DNA from: Apostichopus japonicus
Lineage: Eukaryota; Echinodermata; Holothuroidea; Aspidochirotida; Stichopodidae
NCBI RefSeq assembly: GCF_037975245.1
Contig: NC_092564.1
Location: 3,187,984-3,251,983, forward strand
Length of the DNA stretch: 64,000 nucleotides
Direction: 5' to 3'
The notes below the pieces were generated by a model. It was not told the origin of the DNA. It ran no database searches and was given only the letters and a program-made list of their open reading frames with translations. Shown piece after piece: positions 1-11,399 of this stretch. The position numbers and the translations under genes are program-made. Position 1 is the first letter of the stretch. Each line of letters opens with the position of its first letter.

Positions 1-1834
1 TTGAATCCTCCTTCTGAGCTTGTCTCAATTGCTCAGGTGTTACGTCATCCATATGAACATTAGCCGTTTTTAGGGGTTTCAGATTTTCATTTCGTTTTTG
101 CTTTTGTGCACGTGTCTCTACGGCACCTCCAATATCTGAGTCATCGCCTACTTCATCACTTGGAATCCTTTGATCCGCAGCGACTTCCGGTTCATCACGT
201 GACTCAACACTGGTTCCTATTTCAACACTAGCTGTTTCTTCCACATTGTGAGGTTCACACTGCTCACTTGGAACTTCTTTTACACTCCAATCTGGGTCGG
301 GATTCTCAGGACCTCGAACACCAGGAACATTCCCAATTATTAAGTCATACACTGGCCTCTTCATACAGAGAGCCTTGAGGGATCCTGTGAAAAAGGGCGT
401 GTCCACCGCCACGATAGCTTCTGGAATCTTCCTCACTGTACCGTCAATTAGTACACACAGTTGATCTACACCGGTCAACTGATCATTGGAGATCAAATTT
501 CTCCTAACAATGACACCAGAACACCCGCTATCGCGTAACACTGACACCTTCCTCCCTTTAAGACAGCCCTCAACCACCGGCATGCGCTCCTTAACATCTG
601 ACAAAATTTTCTCAGTAATGTCGGTAGGCTCCTCACACGCCGCACTGACTATTGGGATCTCGTGACCACACGCTAAATTAATTGAATAGCTGTCACTCTC
701 CTTGATTTGTTTCATCAAACACAGATTCGCGGATTGTCCGCTACGATGATCTTTTTGCGACCCATCGCTCAATCCTAGCTTGTCGGGTTTGGCATTTTCA
801 GTCGCAACCGCCGATTGCGCTTTAAACCTCTGCCTGCAATCGTTTGCCTTATGCCCCAATTTCCCGCAAACAAAGCATTTTATGGCTGAACGCGTGTTTC
901 TGTTTTCACCCGCGTCCACAATTTTGGTTTTGTATTCCTGACTGTTGGGGTTACCGTCAGGTTTTTTCCCATTTCCCTGATTTGGCTGGAAGAATTTTAC
1001 ACATTTTTCAAGATCCCTGTGATGCGCTTCTAAGTATTTGTCAGCCAGCTCTGACAGCGCTTTAGAAGTCTTGCAATCATGTTCTCTCAGGAATAATGCC
1101 AATTCCTTGCTGCATACATTTAGGAACTGCTCCCGCAACATGAGATCTGAAAATTCCTCGAACGTTTTGTTAATTCCGCCCATTTCCAACCATCTGGCCA
1201 TATAATTTTCCAACCTTGCCATGTATTGAATTGATGTTTCTCCCTTTTTGGGCCTTTCTCGTCTGAATTTCTGACGGAAGCCTTCCTCTGTGAATTGAAA
1301 TCGTTTCAACAGGGCTTTCTTTAGCTTTTGATAATCTTGTGAGTCATCGGGTGGCAGCCTAGAGTAAACACGGAGACTTTCTCCCTTTAGACACAGACTC
1401 AAATTTAATGCCCATTGTTCCTCTGGCCACTCTTGCGCTGTTGCGAATCGCTCGAAGCGCAGCAAGTATGCGTCGAGGTCTTCCTTCTCATCAAAGTGAG
1501 GCATTTTGGGCGTGGGGATTCTACTTGGCTCGCGGCTTGAAGTGGAGCTACGGGAGGAATTCAAATCGGCATTGCCATTGCTATTTTGCTGCAACTCAGC
1601 TTGCTTTTCAAGTTTAGCCAATTCAAACATTCTTTGTTTTTCCGCCTCAGCCCTTTCCTTTTCCGCCTCAGCCCTTTGCTTTTCCGCCTCAGCCCTTTGC
1701 TTTTCCGCCTCAGCCCTTTCTTGTTGCCTTTCGTCACGAGCGATCTGCTGCTGCTCTTTGACGAATTTTAAGAGTTCGCCACCCGTAAGACCCATTTTAG
1801 CCCCCAACTCAGTTAATTCTCTAATATCCATCAT
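1..1834 (-). CDS. Gag-protease polyprotein of a Ty3/Gypsy-type LTR retrotransposon, partial
   Basis: Read on the minus strand, a frame opens at tandem ATG codons (1834 and 1831) and stays open for 611 codons to the window edge, so the pol part is outside. Visible in order: a charged coiled-coil-like stretch (about residues 35-80) with four tandem AEAEK(Q/E)R units; a capsid-like region (about 110-275) whose second half (EQFLNVCSKELALFLREH) resembles the SCAN fold; one zinc knuckle C-x2-C-x4-H-x4-C at about 320-333; and a retropepsin-like segment with active-site DSG at about 435-437 and a downstream LIIG. SCAN domains are known to derive from Gmr1-like Ty3/Gypsy Gag, so that lineage is my inference. 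No stop or frameshift is seen in this part. A host SCAN gene is unlikely because the protease follows in frame and an LTR and primer site lie just upstream. Confidence 0.88.
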   Translation of the reverse strand, partial: MMDIRELTELGAKMGLTGGELLKFVKEQQQIARDERQQERAEAEKQRAEAEKQRAEAEKERAEAEKQRMFELAKLEKQAELQQNSNGNADLNSSRSSTSSREPSRIPTPKMPHFDEKEDLDAYLLRFERFATAQEWPEEQWALNLSLCLKGESLRVYSRLPPDDSQDYQKLKKALLKRFQFTEEGFRQKFRRERPKKGETSIQYMARLENYMARWLEMGGINKTFEEFSDLMLREQFLNVCSKELALFLREHDCKTSKALSELADKYLEAHHRDLEKCVKFFQPNQGNGKKPDGNPNSQEYKTKIVDAGENRNTRSAIKCFVCGKLGHKANDCRQRFKAQSAVATENAKPDKLGLSDGSQKDHRSGQSANLCLMKQIKESDSYSINLACGHEIPIVSAACEEPTDITEKILSDVKERMPVVEGCLKGRKVSVLRDSGCSGVIVRRNLISNDQLTGVDQLCVLIDGTVRKIPEAIVAVDTPFFTGSLKALCMKRPVYDLIIGNVPGVRGPENPDPDWSVKEVPSEQCEPHNVEETASVEIGTSVESRDEPEVAADQRIPSDEVGDDSDIGGAVETRAQKQKRNENLKPLKTANVHMDDVTPEQLRQAQKEDS

Positions 1835-2005
1835 TCAGTCAGGCAAACACATGTACCAATAACAATATATCAAATATATATGGTTTCAGAAACCTCTCAG
1901 TTTTGTAAGTCACTTCGGGATATACTCCTTTCAGGTGTTTTACACTTTTCCCGTTTTGTTTCTATCTTTTAAAAAATTCCCGTTTTGTTTCTATCTTTTA
2001 AACAA
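1835..2005 (-). other. untranslated leader of the LTR element with a 29-bp tandem duplication
   Basis: This is the stretch between primer-binding site and Gag start. Two adjacent 29-bp copies, each beginning CCCGTTTTGTTTCTATC on the plus strand (about 1948-2005), differ by one base. One half of an 18-bp inverted repeat, whose partner is inside the LTR, lies at 1884-1901. No splice site or upstream ORF is evident. Confidence 0.6.
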
Positions 2006-2023
2006 TTCCCGGATAAGCCCCCA
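2006..2023 (-). other. putative primer-binding site, tRNA-Pro-like
   Basis: On the minus strand this reads TGGGGGCTTATCCGGGAA, five bases after the proposed LTR end (TGTGACA). It matches the complement of the tRNA-Pro 3' end at 15 of 18 positions, including the TGGGGG start. Position and match support a tRNA primer of this type; the mismatches leave another isoacceptor possible. Confidence 0.65.
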
Positions 2024-2028
2024 TTAAT

Positions 2029-3015
2029 TGTCACAACTTCCGTGGGATAATACAAAATGGCACCCTCTAGCGCCCCTCTGTTGCGACCCCGGGTTTTTCC
2101 TTTGGCCTTCAAAGCCGATAAAAATAAAATTTTAGATAGATTCAGGGAAGTAAACTCAAAGGACCAAAAGACTACTGAGAGGTTTCTGAAAGTTAACAAA
2201 ATCGATATATTTACAATGATACGATCTCTACTGATTTGTACAAGGATTATTGGTACTAGAAATTTGGAATATTACAGACAGATTTTACAAGATTATACGG
2301 CCGTTAAATTTTTAAAAGATTACTTAACTTATCTTACGCGGCGCGTGCCGGCTCTCGGTTCCTTTCGTAGCTGTTCTGACCTCCTTGCGTCACCAACAAC
2401 GATGTCGGGATTTCTCCCTCGTAGGCTGGTATCCCGTGACTTGGTCAGGAGCAAAACCGTTCCCCGCTGGTCCAATTCGACTCAACGTTTGTATCCCAAG
2501 GATGGCTTCCTCCTGGGTGAACTCCGAAAAACTCTGCCGAAGTCACGCCTGTCCCGGTTAAACGACGCACCAATCTTATAAACAAACAGTCCACCGGTTC
2601 CTCCGTCCGTCCCCTCGATTAATCTTTTATCTCAGATGAATTTCTTTTTACAATAGATCGGAAAACTCTGAACTAAACTCTCCCTCACCGAAAATATCTC
2701 TTCTTATATATAGCCGGGTTTAATCTCCCGAAAGTTCTTTTCCAGGAATCCTGACGGAAAAACATCGAGAATCATCCATGTCTCGAAGATACGACTGATA
2801 GTGCATCGTTCATTGGTCGACGATATCCGGTCACCTGCTAAAAATTACTTCCCGTATGTTCTGGAAATTTGCACTCGTTAATACCGAATAGCGCCATCAT
2901 TTCTCGACGCTTCCAGAAAAAAACGCACAAGTTGTCAGTCACGACGAGTGACCTACTTATCACCCTGACCAGCGTATACTGAATACACGTACAATGAACA
3001 CAGTCGTTCGTGACA
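2029..3015 (-). repeat. long terminal repeat (5' LTR of the minus-strand element)
   Basis: The inner boundary is clear: TGTCACAACTTCC (plus strand) begins five bases from the primer site. The outer boundary is less sure: the best match for the inverted end, GTGACA, is at 3010-3015, giving an LTR of about 987 bp. A TATA-like motif on the minus strand at 2704-2712 fits a U3 promoter. The other LTR is outside the window, so LTR identity and target duplication cannot be checked. A 174-codon plus-strand frame inside it (2057-2581) is taken as fortuitous. Confidence 0.6.
2704..2712 (-). promoter_or_regulatory. TATA-like box in the LTR
   Basis: The minus strand reads GGCTATATATAAGAAG, a close match to a TATA box, inside the proposed LTR. 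It would start transcription near 2675-2685, toward the primer site and Gag. Inferred from position and motif only. Confidence 0.45.
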
Positions 3016-4620
3016 GTCGTGCATACAACTTTTCAAATCCTGGCTAAGCCTGTGACTTTTAATGAATTTCTGTGGGTCAAACTCAAAGCTATTTTGAATG
3101 GAAAAAAATTGTGAAGATATTAACAAGAAAAAAACTCTAATTCGGAAGATTCCTACATTAGCAACTAACATGTTTTCACCTCATTTTGTCTCAAAAGAAA
3201 ACTTGTTCCTAGTTTCCCAATTTGCGCATTGGATATTGCAGTGCTAGTATGCATATTTTCCTTTGGGGGGGGGAGGGGGGGGTGATGAAGTGATGTGTAT
3301 TACACAAATAAGATAATACAATAAGAGTTATAAAGGGTACTAAATGTAAGGCTGCATCAGTCCAATCGAATTTCTGCAAAGTGCCCTTTGATGTCGGTTC
3401 CCCCTCCCCCAGATTAAAAGTGCTTCCGCCGCCCTTGACCTGGACATCCCCAACATGAGTGTATATTTTCTTTTTCATGGATGGTGGGGGGGGGGGGTGC
3501 CTACAAGCCTAGAAGAACAGGTTTGTCATATTCTTTGTTATATTCTAAACATTTTTTGTGAGACAAATTGCAGTCTCACCCGACACAGCGACATTATCCC
3601 GCCTACGTGTCGTTAAACAATGTATGTTTTTTTTTCTGGAGGTAGCTGAATACTGTGTTAAAATAATAAATTAGGTAACTAAATAGGAGCTTAAAAAATA
3701 TACTGTCCCATTTTTCCCCTTCAAAGTGATGTTACCATTTTTTCTTCTTCTAATTTACCAAATTTTTGGGAAAGTGTAAATTTCTAAAACGTGAGATTAT
3801 AAAATACTGAATGTTTAGATGCAACTTGCAAGGCCTCAGAAGTGCCGTTTCCGGCAATCTGAGAGGCATTGTGTGCCCAAAAATTTTCTTGTACGCTACG
3901 CGCCAACCGATGGTGGCGCTCCGCTTAGATAGTGTCACGGGAACTTTCGGGCACAAAAAGTTCTGCCCCCCCAAACTGAAATGGTCCCGTACGCCTATGC
4001 AACCGTGACACGATGGTAAGAAAGCGTTCTTTCACACATTGCATTCAAGTGAAGCAATGTCATTGATATTTTTAAGGAATTCCTTTCTTTTTTCAACTAC
4101 CATGAAAGAAATAATTACAGGTATAAGGGCAATTGTTTTTAATACATCCGGAATTTGCCCTTCACTCATTTTGTCGTAAAAGGGCGTTCCATACAAAATC
4201 ACTTACCATCATCGAACCATGGCCACACAGTGATAATGGATTCTTAACCTGTAGCCTAACGTATTTGGCCTATTGTAACAGTGCAAAGCCTAAGTTCCCA
4301 AGACCTGATTCACAGCAAAACAGTTGCACTGGCATCCGCTAAGTATCAGCCTTTCACTCCGAGTAATGCTCTACAACGCTAGCCTAAACATTTTCTCAGT
4401 ATAACAAATTAGGCAAGTAGTGATAATAACAAACACTTCGAACTTGCTCTCCCAAGGATTTTGTGACCAGGACTGAAGGCTGAAATCAAGCCTGTAGTAA
4501 ATTGTGAAAGGCTACTTTACTTGACAACACCAAACTGCATAGCCAAGGCCTAAGCGTGATACTTCGCTTGACAATTACAACATCAACAACGTAGCCTAAA
4601 CTGGGCCTACTTGTGACATA
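3016..4620. other. intergenic stretch upstream of GTF2A2
   Basis: It has G/C runs near 3266-3282 and 3486-3498 and one copy of the window's common repeat core (about 3827-3941). No coding exon or TATA box is recognised in the 600 bp before the GTF2A2 start; the promoter is probably TATA-less and AT-rich. Confidence 0.5.
3827..3941 (+). repeat. copy of the GTACGCTCCGCGCC repeat core
   Basis: It contains GTGCCGTTTCCGGC, then AAAATTTTCTTGTACGC, then GCGCCAACCGATGGTGGCGC and ends CTCCGCTTAGATAGT. The GCGCCA/TGGCGC arms can form a hairpin. The same block recurs about ten times in the window (see findings). Confidence 0.75.
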
Positions 4621-6193
4621 ATGAGTTATCAGCTGTACAGAAATACAACATTGGGGAACAGTCTTCAGGAGAGTCTTGATGAATTTATTCAGGTCTACCT
4701 TCCTTTAGTTTTGATAAGTTTAAAAAGTAAAGTGTGTTTGAAATTTCCATTTAAGTAGAACCACACATGCATGCTTCGAAACAGTTTTGATAGAAAAATA
4801 GCTCAGTACTTAGCCTACAGTAGGTCTAGGTAATTTATGTTTGGTGGTTATATGTAGCTGCACTGATAAACACCTAAGTTGCTCTGTTTGAAAGTCATAT
4901 TGTAACCACTTTTTCAGTCGCAATTTTTATCTACAAAGCCTTAATGGAAACGAACCAAAAATTGTCACAGTGAAACAAGGGAACATCAATTTTGTATTTA
5001 GAGACACTTTATGGAATAAGTTGTCAGTAGCATGGACACTGCGAAGTTCGGACACCTAAGCCTTACAACACCCCAAAACTATAACTTCTTTTTATTGACA
5101 AATATGTAAGTACATACTTGCACACAGGTCATTTTGGAGAGAAAATAACTGTAGCTTCATAGTTTTTTTTGTGAAATTGGCTCTTGCTGTAGGTTGTCAT
5201 GATGAAATCGTGTATTTCTTAGGGGTGTCCGAACTTCCCAGTGTTCAGAACTGTGCAACACTGACTATACTATAAAAGGTGTTCTAGGTCAGTAGAAGTA
5301 AGGTAAAAGAATGACTCTGTAGTTTAGATATACATTTCAAGTTTCTACAAGAACAATTTAAGTAGTGTCTGAAGTGATCAATTTTCTCTATGACACAAAG
5401 TTTGTAATTTTCATCATTATCTTCCTTCAGGCCAGGCTAATATCTCCACAGTTGGCTTTGACCGTCCTACTGAAATTTGATCGAGCAATAAACGACGCAT
5501 TGAGCAACAAGATCAGAAATAAACTGACATTCAAGGTATTTTGAAGAACATGCCATAACATGTGATTTATTCATGAATGCCTTTGATTTTTGTATCTCAA
5601 TTTCTTCTTTTTTTGTTGACATAATTTGCAAGTTTTCCATAATAAATCATTTGTGTCAAAAATAACATGTTGTAGAATTATCTTCAGTATTTAGTGTAGA
5701 AAGCTTTGATATTATTATGAACAGGTTTGATTTAGTATTAACACGGCTTTGTGTCCCACTTTCATGTCATACCACTCCCCCCACCCCCTCCATCCCCCTT
5801 CCCTGTGCAAAACCAAGTATTTGGATGATTTCACTGGATAATTGAAATGTAAGTAAAAGTTCTTATTATTACTGTTTTTTTCAATGTAAACTAATCCTCT
5901 CCAGAATATGTTACACTAGTATATCTGTTTGAAAAACAAAATACTACATGGTTATATATTAAAGAAAAGACATTGTCTTTTGTTACATGTTATTTGACAA
6001 CAGAAAAATTTATGTTTCTGGAAATGATATTTCTTACTTGCAGGGCCATCTCAACACATACAGATTCTGTGATAATGTTTGGACATTTGTGCTAAATGAT
6101 GTTGAATTTAAAAATGGGGATATCGCAGACAAAGTGAAGGTAGTCGCAGTGGATGGAAAGAGTTCTGCTGTTCCAAATGCCAGCCAAGACTGA
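4621..6193 (+). CDS. GTF2A2: transcription initiation factor IIA gamma subunit (TFIIA small subunit)
   Basis: TFIIA gamma pairs with TFIIA alpha/beta to stabilise TBP on the TATA box in RNA polymerase II initiation in the nucleus. Three coding exons join in phase 0: 4621-4692 (24 codons), 5431-5535 (35 codons) and 6044-6193 (49 codons plus TGA), giving 108 aa; the human protein is 109 aa. Introns begin GTCTAC and GTATTT and end TTCAG and TGCAG. Exon 1 starts [18 protein letters not shown], almost identical to the family N-terminal helix. Exon 2 carries [17 protein letters not shown] of the four-helix part. Exon 3 carries [19 protein letters not shown] of the beta-barrel that contacts TBP and DNA. 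The tail after VKVVAVDGK is diverged, as is usual. The start is the only ATG fitting family length. The gene looks intact; the next recognised gene downstream (SNAPC5-like) is convergent. Confidence 0.98.
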
Positions 6194-6858
6194 TAATTGG
6201 TATCCCTTTCGGAGAATATGATGGCCCAACAACAGAACACCATGGTCTTTTCCGCACGGAAGAAGTGTTGTACAGCATAGAACCACTTTCTATGCGAAGA
6301 AAGTTAACACTGTAATGGGATGAAAGGTGCCTTTGTTTATACCCATAAACACAGAATTGCTGTACATTCACAGTGGATCATTATGTGCAGTACCAGGGAA
6401 CTGTTTAGCATACAAGCGTTTGCAATACTTTCAAGCTTTAAAATCACTCAACCAATTTTTTTTCTTTTCTTTGTTTAATCAGGCAGACAATTTTGGCGGT
6501 ACTTGTATTTATTGTAAGGTAAAGGTTGGCATGTTTCGTTAATTGATTTGCCCACGATATTAGGTTAAATACTCTCTCCCTGGAGATGTTTCTAGCAACC
6601 ATGACCTAATTCCCTTTGGAACAGATCATGTCATTGATCAGGATAATTATCACCTGATAACATTATCTTTTGGGAAAACGGTTCCCTTCAAAAGATCAAT
6701 GGAATTTTGTAGCTGTATAGATGTTAAAGAACACAAGTGACAAACAAACGGTGAAAATGTTGGGAAGAGCATTTTTATTTGTAACAAAATTAAATCAGTA
6801 CAGAGCATAACTTATGCAGTATCACATTGCAAAATGCTATGCACAATGGTCAACTTGG
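6194..6858. other. 3' flank of GTF2A2
   Basis: AT-rich, probably 3' UTR. No AATAAA is seen before the MITE at 6859. Short open frames here have no recognisable similarity. Confidence 0.4.
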
Positions 6859-7274
6859 TAGGGATGCACCGGATATCCTGTCCAGCCGGACTATCCGGCC
6901 GGATAGTGAGCAATTATCCAGTTCCGGCCGGATATTTTTCAAAATCCGGCCGGATCTTTTTCAAAATCTGGCCTGGATTATTCCTTAAAAAGGTGTTTGT
7001 ATTAACTTAAATCAATGTAAACTATTTCGAAAAATTAATAAAAATATTCAAAACTCTTGTAAGGAAAAATTAGGTTTAACATGTTTAATTTAATTTTCTC
7101 AATGGTCTGACCTAAGATTTGCTCCTTGTTTCATACTTCTACTTCTTATTAATGACTTTCTTTTGTGTAATGAAAAAAATGTTCCGGCCGGATTTTATCC
7201 GGCCGGATTTCATGTTCTATCCGGCAAAATCCGGTTCCGGCCAGATCCAAAAATTTAGATCCGGTGCATCCCTA
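6859..7274. mobile_element. hAT-type MITE, 416 bp
   Basis: The ends are inverted: TAGGGATGCACCGGAT at the left and ATCCGGTGCATCCCTA at the right. Flanking 8-bp sequences CAACTTGG (6851-6858) and CAACTTGC (7275-7282) match at 7 of 8, as expected for hAT target duplications. CCGGCCGGAT-type words repeat just inside both ends. No transposase is present, so it is non-autonomous. Confidence 0.85.
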
Positions 7275-9558
7275 CAACTTGCTTTACAAATACAAAGATG
7301 TGTAGCAATATTTCTACATAGGAACCACACTATTGAGTAAGAAACAAAGTTAATAGGCTTCAACACTGCTACACAAAATTTGAACACTATATTATTCCTT
7401 GGCAGTTACTATTAGCTTTTGTTGCTTGTCAAGGCATGGTATCGAACAGTTCATTACTTAACTAAAAAATTTAGGTTTCTTGAACATTTGGACTGCTTAC
7501 CCATAACATGGCATGTTTTTGTTGTACATTGCAACAAGTACTAAAGAGAGGAGTATAGTTTAATGTACATACATATTAAACTAATATTTGCTGTTTAAAA
7601 TATTTGGTATTAACATCAACACAAATTGTATTTTACAATAGTGACACAAAAACAGAAAGATGCCAGCAATAGTTAAGTGTTCAAGATTTTGTAGCAGTTT
7701 AGCCAAAGGCTCTAAGTTTTGTCTGGATTAAGAAGTACTGTGGTTTCTGTTTAGACAGACAACTAAACATCTTTGTACTGTTGGAGCAATTTTACTTATT
7801 TTCTGTAGCAATTTGCTATGTTATACTGGATAAACTATTCCCCGGTTAGATGTCAACAGTAGCTTTGCATTTAACAATGTTCTTCTTGGTGCCATAAACT
7901 TAGCAAGGCAGTCCTCAGTGAAGTTTGTACTTCACTTCCTAGGCCCTTACAAAACAAGTTTTGCCTTAGATCTTGTATTGCTATGTTATAATATAGTATG
8001 TATATAAATCCCTGAACAGTTTCAGAATTTTAAGACAAATTTAGCAATTTAACTTAATATTGTTATAACTAGTCCAACACACTGATTTGGTGGTGTCAAA
8101 GGTCACATGTACATTCCAGTTATTTCCTCTAGGTTTTGTTACTAGGTTTTTTTTTTCCCTCTCATGTTTATTGAGTCAAGTCTGAGTTGCCCCGCTTAAT
8201 GAAAAACAGACAATGCAGCAAATGAAGAACATGTAAAATATTAAATCAACTTGTCAGTTCTGATTAGACACGGACATATTGCCTTCAAGGAAAGTGAGCT
8301 AAATTGTTTGAAAATTACTTTTGCTAAAGTATAATATAATTGCTTTCAGTATCATGCAGATTTTATTCTATTACTTTGAAAATCAGGAGTAATATTCTTC
8401 AACTTCAGATCTAGTTAAAATTGGTCAGATTATCAAAGTAAATTTGAAAGTTTTCATATCAATTGGTGCTCATATCACTTGTCTTGAATTGTTTCTGGAA
8501 GTGCCTCCTCACCTTAAAGCAGGTTAAGGTTAATTCTATTTGATACGAAACTACCATGACAAGTAATTCATTAACTTGGCTCTTAATGCTTCATTTAAAA
8601 TAAAGAAAACTTCCAGTTTGTTTTTACATGGGATAAATACTTTTGAAGTGTCATGGCAATGAAATGTTGAGGATCACAATGATTCATAAATATACTTGAT
8701 TAACTATCATTTTGTAAAATAAAAGGAGCCATTTCAATGTGGTTGGTCACAATCTTATTATGAGCACTACTCAGAAAGTTTGATAAAATTGCAGATTAAG
8801 ATTAATGGAAAAAGAAACTACTTTAAAGTTGGAACATGCATATGGTAGGTAGTGAGCAGGTATTGCACATTGTCCGAGACTTGCAACCTTCAATTAGTCC
8901 TGTTGCTAAGAAGTGGTGTTTGCACCATTGTAAATTTGTAACGGGCGCTTGAACAATAGTCAGCAGAGCAAGTTGTTTAAAGGTCATCCGAGTAGACCCA
9001 GTTTCCGTTCGGACAAACCAAAATCAGTTTTGGTGGTGGTCCAACAGACTAGTTGTGTACCTCAAATTCAGAGTGCATTGTAATTATATACCTTCAAGCA
9101 GTTGAAATAATTAAAATTGGTATCACCCCCAATGCCTGATCTTCCATCCTATAGTGTTCAAATTGGTCTTTGTAATTTTGCTCCATTTTTTCGGACAACC
9201 AAATTTGCTGTTCAGACAGACAGAGTATAAGGCCTGGTTGTCAGAGGGAAACCAGAAGAAAATCCTTACAAAGTTGCACCTGTTAATTTACTCTGGAAGT
9301 AGATGACAGCTTGATTTGACTTTGCTTTCCTTTTCCTCGTTCTAAAGCTCCAGTAAGCTACTTCCTGTATTTCTGTCTGAAGTGCAGGTTAATCCAGTTA
9401 CTGTATGCTTGTAAAGACTGGTGAATATTTGAGAAAGCTCAGAAAAACCTTAATCCTTGTAAGAGATTTTCACATATTTGAAGTCATTTCTGGTTGCTGT
9501 TATTTGCAAATAGTTTACCTTTTCATATTTCCTTGATGAGAGGAATTGCACTTTTCAT
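7275..9558. other. AT-rich non-coding stretch
   Basis: No coding exon, RNA gene or clear repeat is recognised. It may be GTF2A2 3' UTR or intergenic; AATAAA-like words occur near 8599 and 8718 but nothing decides a poly(A) site. Confidence 0.4.
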
Positions 9559-9564
9559 TTAAGC

Positions 9565-9925
9565 AACGTGAGAGCATTGTGGTCAAGTGGTTAAGGCAGT
9601 GGACTTGTGATCTAAGGATTACAGGTTCGAGCCCTGGCCAGATCATTACGTTGTGTCCTTGGGCAAGGCACTTTATCTCCATTGCCTCTCTTCACCCTGC
9701 AGGTGTATAAATGGGGACTTGTGAGGTAACTTGTAAATATAGTTGTGTGCGCCGGTCTGTGGCAGCACCCTATGGGAAGACCCCGGGTGGACATGTGGAT
9801 GTGGTGCACTGTGGTGCCCCAGGAGAGACTGATTGAATTGTGCACACTTTGGTGTGTGGGTGTGACAAGTTACCAATGACCAGGGGTTAAGTTGTAAAGT
9901 CATGTGAGGAGGCATTAGCCTCATA
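9565..9925 (+). repeat. tRNA-derived SINE (family A)
   Basis: The head resembles a tRNA: A-box-like TGGTCAAGTGG and B box GGTTCGAGCCC about 35 bp apart (about 9578-9638). It is followed by a body containing CTTGGGCAAGGCACTTTATC and TATAAATGGGGACTTG, as in many tRNA-derived SINEs of marine invertebrates. The anticodon arm is degenerate and the body continues past a tRNA length, so it is not a functional tRNA gene. The 3' boundary near 9925 is approximate. Confidence 0.75.
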
Positions 9926-11162
9926 CAAGACTGTAAACCTTCAACTTTGTATGTATGCTACATGTATTTCCACCATTAAACATACAACTCACCTCTAAAA
10001 AGGGAATAAACAAGACCAGCCAGAAACATTTTTTAACAATTAAGCACATATGGCTGAAAGATGCTCTTAGATTGCATTCTTCAATCCTGTGGATGAAGGG
10101 ACCGGTAAAGCATGATACCACCCAAATGATTCCACCCAAGTGGTATAACAATTTGTAGTAGCTTTTTGGGGGACATAGTTCACTAAAATCTTCTATATCA
10201 TATGTGTAAGGAAAGAATTATGTGTAAGGAAAAAAATACATATATGTGTAAGGAAAGAAGGTTGTGTATGTGTCTTTAACACACATTTAACATTTTGCCA
10301 CCCGATGTACCAGATAAATATTACCCTCATCATCCTGATGACCATTTTGTATTAAGGCTATGAAATAAATAAGTTGCTCACAAAATTGTCCTGTTTTTGC
10401 TTTATTAGTCATTTCATTTTCAATTTTATCGATCATAAATGTTCACTTAAACATATTTATCCTGGTGAACATTAAAACTTAGCATTGCTTCCCATCATGT
10501 AATATCATAGTAAAGTACAATATATCTGCCCTAAGATTTATTTTCTTCAGATTTTCTAGGCATCCCATCGTTGGTGCTATTTTGTTTAGAGATGATAGTC
10601 AAATGACCAAATTTGTGTAATGCCTTCAGAACAATTATTGTTCCAAACAACTCCCTGGTCCAAACCAACAAACCAAGATGGAAGAACTTGAAAGTAATTG
10701 GATATTTTTCTTATTCATCAAAATAAAAAGATAATTTGCAATGCTAACACAGAAACAAGAATCACATACTAAATCGTATCCAAAGAATTCGGGTCGTACA
10801 AAATAAATAAAAACCTCATATCATTGCATACTAGCATGTCTGTTCAAACCAGCAAAGCAACCCTTCTGACACATTATTGTACCTTAGTTTTCCTTTGACT
10901 TTACTTTTTCTGAACATAGATTTCCATTACATTCTAACACTCTCTCATCTCTCAATAATTTAACAAAGGTAGTATTCTGATTTTGTAACATGATTTTATT
11001 TTGACATAGCAACTGTAAAATGAAGATTATTGCCCAAAAGATGCAAAGAATAGGTCTTTATTTCGATTGATGAAAGAAGGGAATAGGCAAATTCTAGATT
11101 TTATCACCTGATGCCACCGATCTGCTTATATGACTTGCCAACGTGGACTGATCTTATGAGCA
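9926..11162. other. AT-rich non-coding stretch
   Basis: No gene seen. The word ATGTGTAAGGAAA repeats near 10202-10258. An AATAAATAA word at about 10367 could be a poly(A) signal for a long GTF2A2 transcript, but this is only a possibility. Confidence 0.35.
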
Positions 11163-11350
11163 GAGGGTTTAAGATCACAGATGTAAGGACATTAATGTAT
11201 GTGGTCCAGTTACAGAGTTTTTGACAATTCATAATCATGGACGTTAAAATATGAATGTAAGAGACTGACTTTGGTCAGCTCACGGCTTTGATAAACCAGT
11301 GATGGCTTCTTCGCGAGTTCCTGCAGGAGGATCTAAAATACATACATACA
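11163..11350 (+). repeat. SINE family B fragment (body and tail)
   Basis: It shares CATAATCATGGACGTTAAA, GAGACTGACTT and AGTTCCTGC with the fuller copy at 39083-39320, and ends in the same ATACAT-type tail. The tRNA-like head is missing or very diverged. Confidence 0.7.
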
Positions 11351-11399
11351 CATACACACACGCCCACGCACACATACATAAACCATAAATACTCCATAT

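Noticed and set aside
2057-2581. 174-codon plus-strand frame
   Set aside because: It lies wholly inside the proposed LTR, antisense to the element, and has no recognisable domain.
9578-9650. functional tRNA gene
   Set aside because: A and B boxes are present, but the anticodon arm is degenerate and a SINE body follows directly.
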